A stretch of DNA of 64,000 bases from Cryphonectria parasitica EP155 (GCF_011745365.1 NW_024468913.1:868001-932000), one strand, 5' to 3'; counted from the first letter of the stretch, positions 10,012-22,166 are shown. Numbers and translations: made by a program. The notes: generated by a model not told the origin, from the sequence alone.

Positions 10012-11073
10012 ATATCGGAGATGATCGAGTACTAGCATTGGGATGCTTGTGTTATATTACGTACTTGGAGTAGGAAGGCAGTATAGTGTGACTCATCTTG
10101 ATTACAAGTTCTGAGGCTGTATGGCCATCATCTGTAAGACGAGCGAGCAAAAGTTCCAGATATATTTGATATTCAAAACGTGATAAAAGATAAACGAATG
10201 CAAACGTCGGGCTTCTTGCCGTCCAACTCCCTTCTGAATAACCCAATATCTGAAGAACCTCTTACTCTGAGGAGATTTGGACACCAGGCACATTCGAAAC
10301 TTATTGAGTATTCACTCTACAGAATCTGAAATGCTTTCATCTGTGGATATTCTTTCTCTCAGGGATTTGTAGCTTGCCTTTCCGGGGTTCTAGGAGGCGA
10401 TAGGCGAGGTTGACTGTGGGAAAATCCGTCGTAGCTAGCAAGTCAGTCCACAAGCAAAGAAGCAAATCAGCTCGAATTTTTGCATGGGTTAGGGTAAACT
10501 TCTACAATACTAATTCGCAAATGTGTAACGAAACCACACCTTCAATCCCTTTAATAATGTGATGTATGGCTTATAGGAGCCTGTTATTGATTAATCCGAG
10601 TATTACAACTATTGTTCTATGCTATATAATAATAATTCCCGTGATGCATCTGCCTAGTGACATACTACTACAGTAGCATCATTGATCATCGATCTGTAGT
10701 AATTTTGTGGATAAAGAAGTAGTTCTGCAATTCATCTAATAACTGGTTCGGTGGTGTAGTTCAATGTTGGCTATAATAGAACAGAAAACAGAGATAAGCT
10801 GTCCAGCTCAGCTGCTGGCTGTGTGGTATTAAATTCGACTCACTATTTTGCACTCATTAGAATCGAAAATAAGAACTGACTTGCTCTGAGGTGTAGATGT
10901 AACAACAAAAATACTATTGTTGTTAATACTTCAGACAGCAACAAAAAGTACTAAGGAGAGGTATTTCGAACGAATACGGAACGGTCTGTAGCAGCGTTCG
11001 CAATTCTTCATTAACAAGCTATATATAAATTGACAAATGTGAGCACAGACATCAAGCGAGCGTCGCAGCTAGC
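10012..11073. other. Intergenic, AT-rich, with a tRNA-Val fragment
   Basis: AT-rich sequence with no coding exon. It contains a 17-nt exact copy of the 5' end of the neighbouring tRNA-Val at 10745-10761. Confidence 0.55.
10745..10761 (+). other. 5' fragment of tRNA-Val
   Basis: GGTTCGGTGGTGTAGTT is identical to the first 17 nt of the intact tRNA at 11074, then diverges. There is no anticodon stem, so it is not a functional tRNA. It could be a degraded tRNA copy or the head of a tRNA-derived element. Confidence 0.6.
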
Positions 11074-11182
11074 GGTTCGGTGGTGTAGTTGGTTATCACA
11101 ATGGTTTAACATTGGACCCACATGGAAACATGAGATTCATTGTCAACACCATAGGTCCTCGGTTCAAGTCCGGGCCGAATCA
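11074..11182 (+). tRNA. tRNA-Val (anticodon AAC) with a 35-nt intron
   Basis: A complete cloverleaf can be drawn. The acceptor GGTTCGG pairs with CCGAATC (one G-U), and the D arm is GGTGT...ATCAC. The anticodon stem is ATGGT/ACCAT with loop TTAACAC once the intron is removed, so anticodon AAC reads Val codons. The variable loop is AGGTC, the T arm CTCGG-TTCAAGT-CCGGG, and the discriminator base A. The intron lies at the canonical position one base 3' of the anticodon (11112-11146). Internal A box (TGTAGTTGG region) and B box (GGTTCAAGTCC) are present. A T6 Pol III terminator follows at once. Confidence 0.93.
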
Positions 11183-11188
11183 TTTTTT
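11183..11188 (+). terminator. RNA polymerase III terminator
   Basis: Six T residues directly after the tRNA discriminator base. Confidence 0.85.
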
Positions 11189-11391
11189 ATTGTCCCTTTT
11201 TTCCTTCCTATGGAAAATAGCCTGTAGACTGGTCCACTCTCGCACTTCCACAGGCCGCAATTGTGTGTACCAAGTATTTCCGACCCCTCTGTTCAAGCAC
11301 CTATTTCAGCCCCGTTTATTTACTCAAGACGCAATGAATCTAACATGAAAGGCTACTATTTAAAATTCATGTCATTTGTATTGGTCTGACT

Positions 11392-11419
11392 TTTGTGATA
11401 AACCAACTACACCACTGAA
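11392..11419 (-). other. Inverted 5' fragment of tRNA-Val
   Basis: The reverse complement reads TTCAGTGGTGTAGTTGGTTTATCACAA, matching the tRNA-Val D-arm region with one substitution and one inserted T. It lacks the anticodon and T arms. Confidence 0.6.
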
Positions 11420-12626
11420 GTGTGTTAATATTGTGTTGAGGTTTTCCAGAAATATCAGTATATCCATAACAAACAACCAACAACCATCCCGGACCGTACA
11501 GATCCTTACCAACGGAATTAATATTGAAGGCAATTTTCGATTTCAGAAACATGGCTAACAAACCCTCTACATCGTGGCGTAAAGAATAGCTATGGTGGTT
11601 GCTTGCATAGATGTCAAATGGCTGGTGAGTTTGTGCGAGTCCTGTCTAGTTGTTGTCTATATAGACCACCATCATTTCCAGTCAGCTGGGAGTGGTCACT
11701 CCTTTTAGCTGTTCCATAGAGTTTATCCCTGGGCTCGGTTACGAACAGAACACTGAGTTGGCATCACGCAATGAATTTCAATCAGCTGTATGTTTACATG
11801 AGATTGCAATAAGAGATGCAGTCCAGGTGAAGTGGTGCAACACCAGTAATTACCATTACCACTCACTTGAATCACTTCTGCCCTCACCGCCCAGTCCCAA
11901 TGAGCCATCTGCACGGATGACTTTGCATCAGCAATCATCCAACTCGATCTCATGCCTTGCCCATGGAAAACCAAGAGGAAGATGTATCCACATGCAGTGA
12001 AGGATATTGTCCAACTGATAATCATCAAGACTGCCGCCACCTGTACAAGGCAAGGAGTAAAGTTTTTGTACCTAGCAGCCGGTACAGAGAAAACAGTCGA
12101 GGAGAAAAAAGAAAATTATAATATATGACATTCGCATTTCAGAACGGGATGAGGTAGCACTTCTCAACTGCTATGTACGCTGTGTGTCGTACGAACTCGG
12201 TTCCAAGTTCCGTAGAGTTGTCTTCAGTTAAGTTGACCGAGCACTATATTGATAATGATCCATCGTAATTCACGCTACACGAACTGCGCCACGTAGATAC
12301 TTTTCGGTAAGTAAGTTGGTCTCGATGCAGCTGACCTAAGTTTGACTCTGAAATTCATCAATGGTCATAGTCAGGCAAGCCCTTGTCGTGGAATTCAAAT
12401 GCGTTTCTCATCATATCTCCCCGCCTCACTTGCATTTCTTCAGCCAAACTAGACACCGATATCAGAACAATCATTCAATCATCATTCTCGTGAGCCTTGA
12501 CTATTGCTACTGTGCTCATGCCAGTTGTTCGTCAAGAACTATGTATTCGAACATCTATTTCTAGAGCAATGTGTATAGGTACCAAGCAAATGAAGCAAAG
12601 CTCCCGTGTATCAAACACCCGCACGA

Positions 12627-14753
12627 TCACCACCCAAACTTCTCAACGGCAAGACGAACATTCGCACCCCTACCTATAGCCGCAGCACAGGTATTCCGAA
12701 CCGTTCTGTTCAGCCCATCCGGTCCGGACACGACGACAGCAGACTCGGCCTCAGAACAAGAACCCTCAGCCCAAGCCTCGACGATCCCCACGACATCCGG
12801 GCGCCCGCCCACAGAAGTCGGCCTTGGGATCACCAGCTCCAGCCCAGCGGAGATGAGCTCGTCCAATGTCGCCCTAGGCACCCACGCGCGGTGCTCCTCC
12901 GAGTGGATGATCCACAGCATGCGGACAGTTCGTCTCCTCTTCTTCCTCGTCGTCATCCCCAAGTCGGGAGCGTCCTTGTCACCGTCACCAACAACGTGAT
13001 TCCCAGTTCCAGAACCCCATGGGATTTGAGCCTCCTCCTGCAGCAAGGCCCAGACGAGCGGTAGCGTCACGGCGATACCACTGCCCCCAGCCACCAGAAT
13101 GGCGTTATCCGCGGCCTGCAACATGTCGAGGGCATGGCTGGAGCCGTACGGTCCATCGAGACGGACGCGAACGCTGCGGTGGCGGTGAGCACAGCAGAGC
13201 AGATCAGCTGTGAACCCCTCGTGGGCACGAATCAGCAGACGCAGGGAGACGGGCTGCGCGTGGTGCACGCTCTCTGCATTATTTACATCACCACCGTCCT
13301 GGCTCGTTGGAGGCAGTGGTGCTGGGGACGCGATGGTGAAGGGGTGGGCCTGCAGCCTATGTGTCAGACCCAGCGTCGGTACGCTGAGGAAGACATGGTC
13401 GGTCGGCTTCCAGCCGTGTCTGATGCTCTGCCGAGGCCAGAGACTCCTCCATCGAGAGGAAGAGGAACGAGGTAGTGGCCGGTCCCACTCTGCTGATAGG
13501 AAGATGGTCTCGCCATCTGGGAGAACGCGGAGGTCTGCATCTACCGTCGCGGATTTGAGCCCGACACGCCAGACAATGCGGTCGGTGACAAAAATGGCCA
13601 GTGCCACAAGGACGTAGGGCCGGGCAGTGAAGAAGTGTAGGTACAGAAACAAGAGGGCGACGATTTGCAGAACGACGTGCGAGGCCAGAAACATCTCGTA
13701 CCAGCGCCGGCGGAAGCTGCCGAGAGAGGTGAAGAAGAGCAGCTCATACGAGACAAGAGCGACGGCACCACGCAGGACGAGAGGGTGGGTGAGATATTCC
13801 AATAAATCAGTTTTGCGATGCAGCCATTCAGGTTCGAGAACAAACCGCCATAGCAAGACGCCGACGGAGTGCACGAGGGCCACGAGACACATCCACTCGC
13901 CAATACGCCGGTGGAAGATGTTGAGGGCTTCGTATGAGGCGCCGGTCAGGAGCTTGAGAGGCTGATTCTTGGCGGCGAGGAGATAGAGGATTGGAAGGTT
14001 GACGACGAAAACATCGCCGGCGCGGGTGGCGAGGCAGAAGAAGTAGTCGAGCTGGAGAGGGATTGCAAAGAGAAGGAAGAAGATGTTGATGGAGAACCAG
14101 GCGAGAATGAAGAGAGATGTCGCGTTCGACGGCAGGGTTCGGTTGATCACGGGTAGAGGTGGAGGCTGGTACTCCAGCCATTGTCTAAGGCGGCTGAAGA
14201 GGCGTGTGAAAGGGCTGGGTCTTGGGCGTGTTCGATGTGAGCCCAAAAGCGGCACTCTTTCGATGTCGATGTGGGCATCTTTGGCCGCCAAAGGTGGTGA
14301 GGGTATGGGAGAGGTGCTTGAGGAAGAGGAGAACGAGGAGGAGGAAGAGGACGATACCGATGAGGATGAAGAAGATGAAGATGCAGTCGTTGTGACGAGA
14401 CCTCTCGTTTCTTCACGAGGTTTGCTCGCGATGAGTCTGCTGGTGCTTTGTCTTGTTGTATCTCGTGGTCTGCATCTTCTCCTACATCTTCTCCTCTCCA
14501 GGACATGCAGAACTGTCAACGCAGCCAGTATCGCGAGCAGTACATAGTTGTAGTACTGCACCAGGATCCTACCATAGAGCAAGCAGTCTATGAGCTTCCG
14601 AAGATACGCACGCTGCTCGGGCGGAAAATTGTCCAGGCCTGCAGCGTTCAGAGGTGCGTTGCCAACATGGTCAACTTCCAGCTGCTGAAGCGTCTTGCCC
14701 TGACGGATGAGTGTTAACAAGAGTTGGATACTGGTGTCTTCTGCGGGTTCCAT
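12627..14753 (-). CDS. Ferric/cupric reductase transmembrane component (FRE family), 708 aa
   Basis: Single exon, ATG at 14753. It reduces extracellular ferric or cupric ions using NADPH, FAD and two hemes, normally at the plasma membrane. The N-terminus has one membrane helix (about 68-86), then a Ser-rich insertion (about 122-147), then the ferric reductase core. The bis-heme histidine pairs are His281/His295 and His359/His373, each pair 14 apart on two helices. The FAD motif is HPFTIAS (470-476), the pyrophosphate-side motif DGPYGSS (533-539) and the NADPH motif GGSGI (556-560). The C-terminus ends VEKFGW, as expected for the family. The length is normal. No siderophore or iron-permease neighbour is seen. 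An iron-responsive promoter was not identified. Confidence 0.93.
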   Translation of the reverse strand: MEPAEDTSIQLLLTLIRQGKTLQQLEVDHVGNAPLNAAGLDNFPPEQRAYLRKLIDCLLYGRILVQYYNYVLLAILAALTVLHVLERRRCRRRCRPRDTTRQSTSRLIASKPREETRGLVTTTASSSSSSSSVSSSSSSSFSSSSSTSPIPSPPLAAKDAHIDIERVPLLGSHRTRPRPSPFTRLFSRLRQWLEYQPPPLPVINRTLPSNATSLFILAWFSINIFFLLFAIPLQLDYFFCLATRAGDVFVVNLPILYLLAAKNQPLKLLTGASYEALNIFHRRIGEWMCLVALVHSVGVLLWRFVLEPEWLHRKTDLLEYLTHPLVLRGAVALVSYELLFFTSLGSFRRRWYEMFLASHVVLQIVALLFLYLHFFTARPYVLVALAIFVTDRIVWRVGLKSATVDADLRVLPDGETIFLSAEWDRPLPRSSSSRWRSLWPRQSIRHGWKPTDHVFLSVPTLGLTHRLQAHPFTIASPAPLPPTSQDGGDVNNAESVHHAQPVSLRLLIRAHEGFTADLLCCAHRHRSVRVRLDGPYGSSHALDMLQAADNAILVAGGSGIAVTLPLVWALLQEEAQIPWGSGTGNHVVGDGDKDAPDLGMTTRKKRRRTVRMLWIIHSEEHRAWVPRATLDELISAGLELVIPRPTSVGGRPDVVGIVEAWAEGSCSEAESAVVVSGPDGLNRTVRNTCAAAIGRGANVRLAVEKFGW

Positions 14754-16554
14754 TGATACATGGGTATCCTAAGGCAAGGGGGGAGGAATGCAAGAAAAGG
14801 GAAGCCGTGATGTTTCTGTGTACATGTGCGGAGAGAGGACGCTTAAAGTTATCTGATTGATCTGATAAGGGAAAAACGGGCCGCCGAGATCGCTGATTTC
14901 ACCCACTCGGAGGTTCACGACTCAGGTGTGCAGCAGAAACTTTCTTCCAGCAATTCACGGACGATGTACCGTACCTACGTCATGGGAAGGATGCTGAGAT
15001 ACCCATTTGATCAGTGCTGTGGGAGGAGGCAGCTTGAGCAAGTATTCTTTCTGTCCTTCCTCCCTTCTTTTTCCTTCCTTTTGTCTGCCTCTTTTATTCG
15101 CTACGTTTTCCTCTCTCTCTTTCTTCTCTCATTCATACATTCTTTCCTTTCCTTCTTTCCCCTCCCATTTACCTCCTTTCTCCAATGCAGTCGACTCCAA
15201 TCTGAGCCAATTTTTATGTATTTATTGAAACTCGTTACCCCCTTCTTATCTTACTTCTTAGCAGTGTCAACGGCCGCTCAAGCTTGCAACCAAAATCTAG
15301 CTTTCTCATGTGATTTTCTGCACGTCTGAGGCTTGTGAGCCCTATAAATTTTCCGATTGCTGTCGGGCGCCACAGATCAACACAGGCACCCCCCCATCCC
15401 TTGAGTTCTCCACACCCGTGCCTCCCCCAAGCCCTGACTTGGCCCTGGTACGCTATTTGGTTGGCTACCCGCTCACATTCATGCTCATGTGTGTGTACTA
15501 TAGCATGTGTGTGTGTGTGTGTGGATCGGCAGGGGGTTTGGTTTTCACATGATGGAACCCTTGATAATGCGTAGATGCGTGAGAGTCATGATTTCCTCCT
15601 TATTTTACAGAGAGTCAGGCGTCGGGATCAGCGCACATCGACCTGGAGTGTCCAAGTGCGGCTGACGATTAGGAAACAATTCATTGTCCATGCCCAGGAA
15701 CTTCAGTCAGCACTTATGTCCTTGAATGTCTTAACAATGATTCTATCCTGCCCGCGCCTGGTCACTAACGGCCTAATGGGGCTTCAGTAACGGAGAAAGA
15801 GGATGCCGGGCTCGACCGTGTCAGCAACAGGGAGCATGGCTTGCATTAATTGAGCTGAATTCACCAGTGGCTAAGACCGTTACGAGAACATGCACCAGGT
15901 ATAGTATGAAGAACGTTCGTTGATATACGCCCCCCATCTAGACCAACACACAACGCCACCTCCTGACGGGCAGAGTCCACTTGCCAACTCACTCGAAGCG
16001 TCAGCCTCTTTTCGGAGGCCGCATTCATGGCAGTTCAGCCAGCACTGAGTTTCCGTCCCCCATCCATTCTCAGCACACACGAACACACACATACTGATCG
16101 GCATATTCATGCGACTTGGTCAAGAAGTGAAGTATATTTTGCGCTAATGACGCCATGCCATGCTATGTGAACAACAAGCAAGAATTCCTCCCTCTTCGCT
16201 AAACAATTGGATGAATGGTAGGTACTGTATGTCCTATACCGGGTCTGCCACCTTTGATTCTTCACATGCACACACACACACACACAAATAAACACTCTCT
16301 TTCTGTTTTTCGGCCTTCTGCCGTTCTAATTCGAATAATATGAGGTTGCTGCTCCTGCTCCTTTTGCTCTTGCTGTCGCTGTCGCTGTAATGAAAGTCCG
16401 GCAATCGCTTGTTGTAAATTTGAGTGGTGAAATTAAAGAGACAAGTTTGGGGGGGTATAATAAGTATAAGGAATTGTTTTCATGATTGCGTTTTGGGTTG
16501 GGCCGAATTCTCTCTTGTCCCTTTTCTCTTCATGAAAGAGACAGCCACCAGCCT
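14754..16554. other. Intergenic, low-complexity tracts
   Basis: About 1.8 kb without a gene. It holds a pyrimidine-rich tract (about 15046-15185), a short GT repeat near 15506-15522, a CA repeat at 16267-16286 and a GCT/GTC-rich triplet run near 16350-16388. It is the upstream region of the ferric reductase and the 3' flank of the rhodopsin-domain gene. Confidence 0.5.
16267..16286. repeat. (CA)10 microsatellite
   Basis: Ten perfect CA dinucleotides. Confidence 0.85.
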
Positions 16555-18950
16555 TCATACCCAATCTCCTCTGGGGGATAAAGGCGGGTGACTCCCCAGC
16601 GGGCTGTGCATCTCCTGCACTGTCGGCGATCTCGGCGATCTCGGTGACCGTGGGCTCTGAGGCATTCCATCCACCTCAGCAGGCCCCCGCCGGTCCATCA
16701 AGCTCGACCTCGAGGAGTCATCGTCGTCGGCGGGGGCGGCATCGAGATAACTGCCGCCACTCCTCTGGCCCCTGTTGCGGCTTGGGGTCTCTGGAATGGA
16801 CGGGTGTTGTCTCTGGAAGGGCGAAGGAGGGCTTATCACGGGACTTATGCGGTACCCTGGCGCCGGAGGGCTGCCGAGGGAGCGGTTAGGCCTGTGGCTC
16901 AGGTTGATGGGTGGGCCTAGAGGGCCTGTGTTGATGGAGGAGGAGGGAGAGGAGTCGTTGGGTATGTATCCTCCGATGCTGGCCTGTGGCATCCTTGGTG
17001 GGGGCGAGAGGCCTGCGTCGGACCCTGGCCCAGACATGCCCCTGACCTCGCTGAAGGAGGACTCGGACCGGGCGGATCCTGTTGCGCTCTGCTGCTGTTG
17101 TAGTCGGATCGGCAGATGGAAGTTTGGTGGGGAGAAGGACCGGCCAGCACCGCCCGAGTATGTTCGATGATGGTGGTCGTATGGAGGAGATAATGGCCGT
17201 GATGTATTGTCCGTGTATGCAGATCCAATCCCGCTGTACGGCATGACAGGTGAGCTCGGCATCGCCCGTGCTGCCGAGAACTGCTGCTGCTGCGGAGACG
17301 ACGGGTTCGACGAGCTGCGCGAGAAATACCGCCGTGTTCCCGACGAGGGAGCCGAATCCGCCGACGGCCCATTGGAAAACGACGCCGGGATCGCAGGCGA
17401 CGGTGGGAAACTCGTTTGCAAGGGCGGCGGGCGCGGGCGTGCGCTCATGAGGCTGGCGCTCAGGCTGTTCCTCCGCGAGCTCGAGGCATACGAGATCTGG
17501 TCCTGGCTGGCTTTCCGCTTGGCCGTCCCCGGCTGGATGACCTCGTTCACCTCGGCCTCGAGCCTGTCGATGCTGTCCTGGGAGCCGTCTCTTGTGATGA
17601 TGGACATCTCGATGTCCTTTTCCACCCAGATGCCTCGCCCTTCCTGCCCTTCCTTGACGCTCGTCAGGCCGCCTGAGGACACCCCGGACAGGCCTGTCGT
17701 GCCCGTCAGTGCGGTCGTGCCGGTGAGGACGGTGTTCCTCCTGCTGTTGCGGCTGGCGCGGGACGTGGAGATGATGGTGACGGTGTTGGCGCTCTGGATC
17801 GGGAGGCCGGCGCTGCCCACCCTGGAGGCGTAGCGGCTGGTGAAGCGGGAGGTGCCGAGGAAGTTGAGCTTGACGAAGAGAGGCCGGAGGGTGGCCAGGG
17901 ACGAGGCGGTGATGGCGATGCCGCACTCGACGATGCTCCAGATGGCCAGGTCGGTAAAGTTGTAGAGGTAGTCTGGGTTGGAAAGGAGTTGTTTGGCATA
18001 GGGGATGCGAGCAATGGTTGCCACCGAGGCCCTGCATGGATCACATTAAGAAAAGGAAATTCGAAATTTGGGAAAGAGAAGGAGGAGAATAGAGGTAAGA
18101 CAAAAAGAATATAAAACATAAGATTATGAGAAGATAAATCATGACTTACAGTGATCCAAGTGCCAAGACACAACAGACAGAAATCTTAGTCCTCCTGTCA
18201 AGATGAGCACCCTTAATCAGTGTCGCCGGCAGGAGAGCCAGAGTAAGATCCGAAAAGATGCCAACGAAAAAGGCAAAATAGGTCGGTATCGTTGCCAGGG
18301 CATGGCCGTTACACTTGCCCGTGACGGGGGGGTTGGTGGTATACCGCCACCAGTAGAACTCGGCAGGCTGGCACTGAAAGATGGCCATAAAGACATAAAA
18401 GATGTTGAACAGGCCGACGATGACGAGGAGGACGATGATGGTGATGCGCTGCCAGTTGTTGTTCACGCAGAGCCGGAGCAAGAAGATGCCAATGGCGAAC
18501 TTGACCAGCGTCGACACGAGTATATAGGCCACCTGGCCTGCCCACTTGAAGATGAGGGCCTTGTGTCGGTTTACCTCTGGCACATCGTCCACGTGGGCTC
18601 CGAGGCCAAAAGACACTCCGACGACGACGACGATGCAGAAGCCAACCTGGAGAGCCTGATATGTTGTGAAAGAAAGAAGGAGAAAGAAAGTGTTAGTAAG
18701 GGATAACTCGCCGTAATCCTCAAGGAAAGGAAGGGAGGAAGGGAAAGAGAAGGAAAAAGGTGAGAAAGTGAGAAAGAGAGAAACCACCTACACAAGTGAG
18801 CACGGCCAGCCAGTCCTCGATGAGAAAACGTTTGAGGATGGTTGCCATGGTGTAGCTTCGCAGTGCGACGGCAACGACGCTGACGGAGGCCATGGCGATG
18901 CTGATGGCAGCCAGCTCCGGGCCCCGATTGCCCTCGCCATAGTCCCACAT
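16555..18950 (-). CDS. Fungal rhodopsin-domain (PTH11-like) integral membrane protein, 713 aa
   Basis: Three exons on the minus strand: 18950-18792, 18655-18150 and 18031-16555. The introns have GTAGGT and GTAAGT donors and CAG acceptors, and all joins keep frame. The start is the ATG before MWDYGEGNRGPEL. The first 300 residues form the seven-helix fungal 'rhodopsin' domain: helices near PELAAISIAMASVSVVAVAL, ALQVGFCIVVVVGVSF, AYILVSTLVKFAIGIFLLRL, ITIIVLLVIVGLFNIFYVFM, the conserved FQCQPxxFYWWR segment, TYFAFFVGIFSDLTLALLPA and DLAIWSIVECGIAITASSLA. The family is related to PTH11-type receptors of Pezizomycotina but has no retinal-binding role. The C-terminal 400 residues are Ser/Pro-rich and disordered with many SP sites, likely a cytosolic phosphorylated tail. 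The ligand is unknown, and no CFEM domain is present. Confidence 0.88.
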
Positions 18951-20833
18951 TGTTCGAGTCGCAAAAGACCCCTTTTGAGCCTGTCTTTCTGCGTATTTGT
19001 TGTGTGTGAGAATGTGTGTATGGGACACTGTAATTTGTTTTTCTTTTCCCCCGAGGTCAAGCAGTAGATGACCTCCGCAAGGGTCGACTCATCGACGAAG
19101 TTGTTGTTACTTGGAAGTCATCGGGACGCAAAGCAGTATGGCAACCTCGAAAGCCTGGGTTGGGGCAGGAGAAAACCAATAAGAAAAGAAAAAAGGGAAA
19201 CGGGACAAGTTACACTCGCACACAAACACACTACCCAAAGAGACAAAAAAGCAAAAAAGATTCAGAAAAGAGAGAGACATCATGGGCCCCCAGCCCGTGA
19301 GACATGCAGCGAGCGAGACCAACGAGTTATCAATTTCGTAGCGGCGACCAAAGGGACGGGCTGCGTGCCCCAGGTGGGTCCTCTCTTGTCCTTTCCCAGA
19401 CCGAAGGCGACACAAGCCCAGTGGGGACTTAGACACACACACACACGCATCCATACACGAAAGAATAAGGCCAGACTCGGCAGTTTAGCCCATGGCCGAT
19501 CATCCATCTTGAGAGGTCACAGAGGATCCATACCCTCGGGGTCCTTCAGACTTGTCGTGGGACAAATGGGAGAGGCGCAACGGCAAAGCAGGTGTGTGGT
19601 GGGCCACTGGACAGGCAGTGCAACCCACTGGTTTACCCGCTGGGCGAGGCCAGGGAGGTGCGGCGAGGTTCCAATGCGGAAGCTCGATTGGTCGCACCCC
19701 AGCCTCGGGCCACCAGCCTATTGCAGTAAGTAATGTCCCCGGAGGCACATCAGTGGCCCAGAGGTGCTGTGCTTGACAAGTGTCGACCAGACGAATAAGA
19801 CGAATGAGAGCAGAATACAGCCGCCGACGGCAAATCCTTTCGCACATGTTTTCTTTTTTCTTTCCACTTTTGCCATCATCTCGTGTTTTTGATGACTTTG
19901 ATGATGACGGCTAAGAACTTGAGAGTCACACTATGTACTCGTATCCACTGAATTTACCATAGTAGAGTTTATATGTGTATCAAGTGGACCGATCCCCTGG
20001 CCTACTGAGGTGGTGATGAGGCCTCAGGCAATAGCAGAACCCCTCTCTCCTGATACTTACCTGTGGGGCTGATTTGTGACTGTGGAAAATGCTTCTATAC
20101 CAATTCGAGTAATAATCAACTTGATCTCTGCCCAGTCTTTATTTGACTAAATGGGTTTTTGACTTGTTGTTCTTGTTGTTGCACATACTATGGCAGCAGG
20201 CGAGTACACCCACGTGGGTCCGTGACGTGGGCTTAATACATAGGAAATATCCAAAAATGCCTAGCCCAGAAGCTACTAACATGCGGCTGATGGACTGATT
20301 GGACATTGGGATAACATGTTGATGTCACGCATGAAAAGGGGTCCTACGATCAGCAAGGTTGAGCCTGTCAGCCCCTATGACGGTGAGAGGAGAATTGCTG
20401 GGCACTGAATCGACACACACACACTGAGAGGGACGCGGCGCAATGAACCATCAACCAGTGGCGTCGTAACTACTATGAATGTGGCGGCATGAATACTGGC
20501 ACTCCTAGGATTCCGCGGACGCAAGCATGCGGAGACAGTACCATACACAGAAATGCACATAAACGAGATGATTATAGGTACGTAGTCCTTTCTAGTGTGT
20601 GGGGTCCCCAACTGGGACAAGCATGTGATGAAGAAAAAACAGAACAAAAGAACGAGGCTCGCATATCCACTCCACACAAGAAGAGAAGAAAAAAAAGAGA
20701 GAAAAGGGGATGATGAAACTTGAGGCAATAAATCCCCACCGCAGCGCATTAAATTTGAACCTGACACCCACGACACCGTCTTCAAAATAGCAAACTAGCA
20801 AGGTATACACGGGACATACCGAATGGCCAGAGG

Positions 20834-20863
20834 GGCCACGGCCACGGCCACGGCCACGGCCAC
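20834..20863. repeat. (GGCCAC)5 tandem repeat
   Basis: Five perfect hexamer copies in a locally GC-rich island within otherwise moderate-GC intergenic sequence. Confidence 0.85.
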
Positions 20864-22152
20864 GACGGCCCGGCGTGGTCCGCCTTGGGGGGCGTCATGT
20901 CATGATGGCTTTGGTCTAGGAGAAGATGGAAGATTGCGTTGTGGTTTTGGTGTGCTTTTGACTAGGCAGACGAGAGAGGGAGAATGAAAAGAAAAAGGGG
21001 AAGGGAATAAAAAGGCAAAGACGGCATTGAAGGATTGCGACTTCGTATACTGTGGTACATTGTACCTTTTTCACGCGGCAAAGACACACTGGAACAGTCA
21101 ACACGTGCGTATCGGGAGGGTCTGGCGCACGGCATGCGCACCGAGAGAAGAAGCAGGAAGAAAGGACAATAGAGAGGACCCACTACATCCGATGCAGGGT
21201 GTCGCTTGCGGAGACAAGGGTCCCCTCTGGGCTCTCGCCGTTTACCAAGTTCGGATCGCCGAGCCCACGGGAAGCTAAGAGAGCGATGTGCCGGCGGAGG
21301 TGTACTATTGTACTACGTACCATGGAAAGACGGTGGGTGTTCGTCGATGGTAGGAACTTGGGACTTGGTCTTTGCCGCTTGAGGAGGTAATATATCTCAG
21401 AAAGGAAACAGAACAGAACGAAGACGTGGGGAGTCAGATGATGCAAGAGAAGCCTGCACCTTGGGTTTTTGACAAGCGCGATGACGAGCATGTGCGTAAA
21501 GAACGACCTGCCGTTCTCAGCGGTGAACTTCAGAACTTCAGAGTCCGGATATGTGTGTGCGAGAGTAAGAGTGAGTACGAGCGACGCATACATAGCACTG
21601 CTACTATTATACACTGCATGCTTACTACTGCACACAGATTCCCTTACCGCCGCGGCCGTCTTGCGATAGCGCCTTGTGAGCCTCCACTTTCTTTCTCATC
21701 GGCATACGAAAATCGATTTGGTGGGCGATCTATCAAGTCATGCTCTCGCACCGTCTTTACACTACGGTCACCGACGAACTGTTCTTCTTCCCAACGCCAC
21801 CGACTGTTCTTACCCTTGGTACTCTGACTATCTTATCCTCTGCTTATCTTGCCTGCGGGATCAAAGCGGAGGAAGGGGGAAAAAAGAGAGCAAGAAAAAA
21901 GGAACATGTCACTTTTTGCGGCATGGCAAGCCCACCCGACTTTTTGCTCTTCTGGGCCCGAGTCGATTGTGTGTGTACCCCCGCGCCGCCCCCAGTTTTG
22001 ATGGAGTGCAGATTCAACACATCTAGATAAAAATCCGAGTCTCCCATGCAGCCCCTTGTCAAGGGTACATAATCGACAGCCAGGATCATCAGGTGGGACT
22101 TTGTAGGTAATACTTCCCACAACGACTCAAAGGATTGACGGTTCATTTCAGT

Positions 22153-22166
22153 GGGGGGGGGGGGGG
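22153..22166. repeat. Homopolymer G14
   Basis: Fourteen G residues, followed by TGTG-rich and GA-rich tracts to about 22230. Confidence 0.8.

Larger units (their letters stand above)
11183..12626. other. Intergenic with an inverted tRNA fragment
   Basis: Apart from the Pol III terminator, it holds a minus-strand tRNA-Val 5' fragment (11392-11419). A short hydrophobic open frame on the minus strand (11723-12040, beginning right after an acceptor-like GTACAG) could be a relic exon of a membrane protein, but I cannot name it. Confidence 0.45.

Noticed and set aside
11723..12040. Hydrophobic minus-strand open frame, possibly a membrane-protein relic
   Set aside because: A single exon-sized stretch with no connecting exons and no certain family; kept only as a note in the intergenic entry.
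16886..18037. 383-codon minus-strand open frame overlapping exon 3 of the rhodopsin-domain gene
   Set aside because: It is a shifted frame of the same GC-rich exon, with Arg/Pro/His bias and no domain.
20375..20785. 136-codon hydrophobic minus-strand open frame in the 4.2-kb gap
   Set aside because: Driven by purine/pyrimidine-rich low-complexity sequence; no start context or homologous motif.
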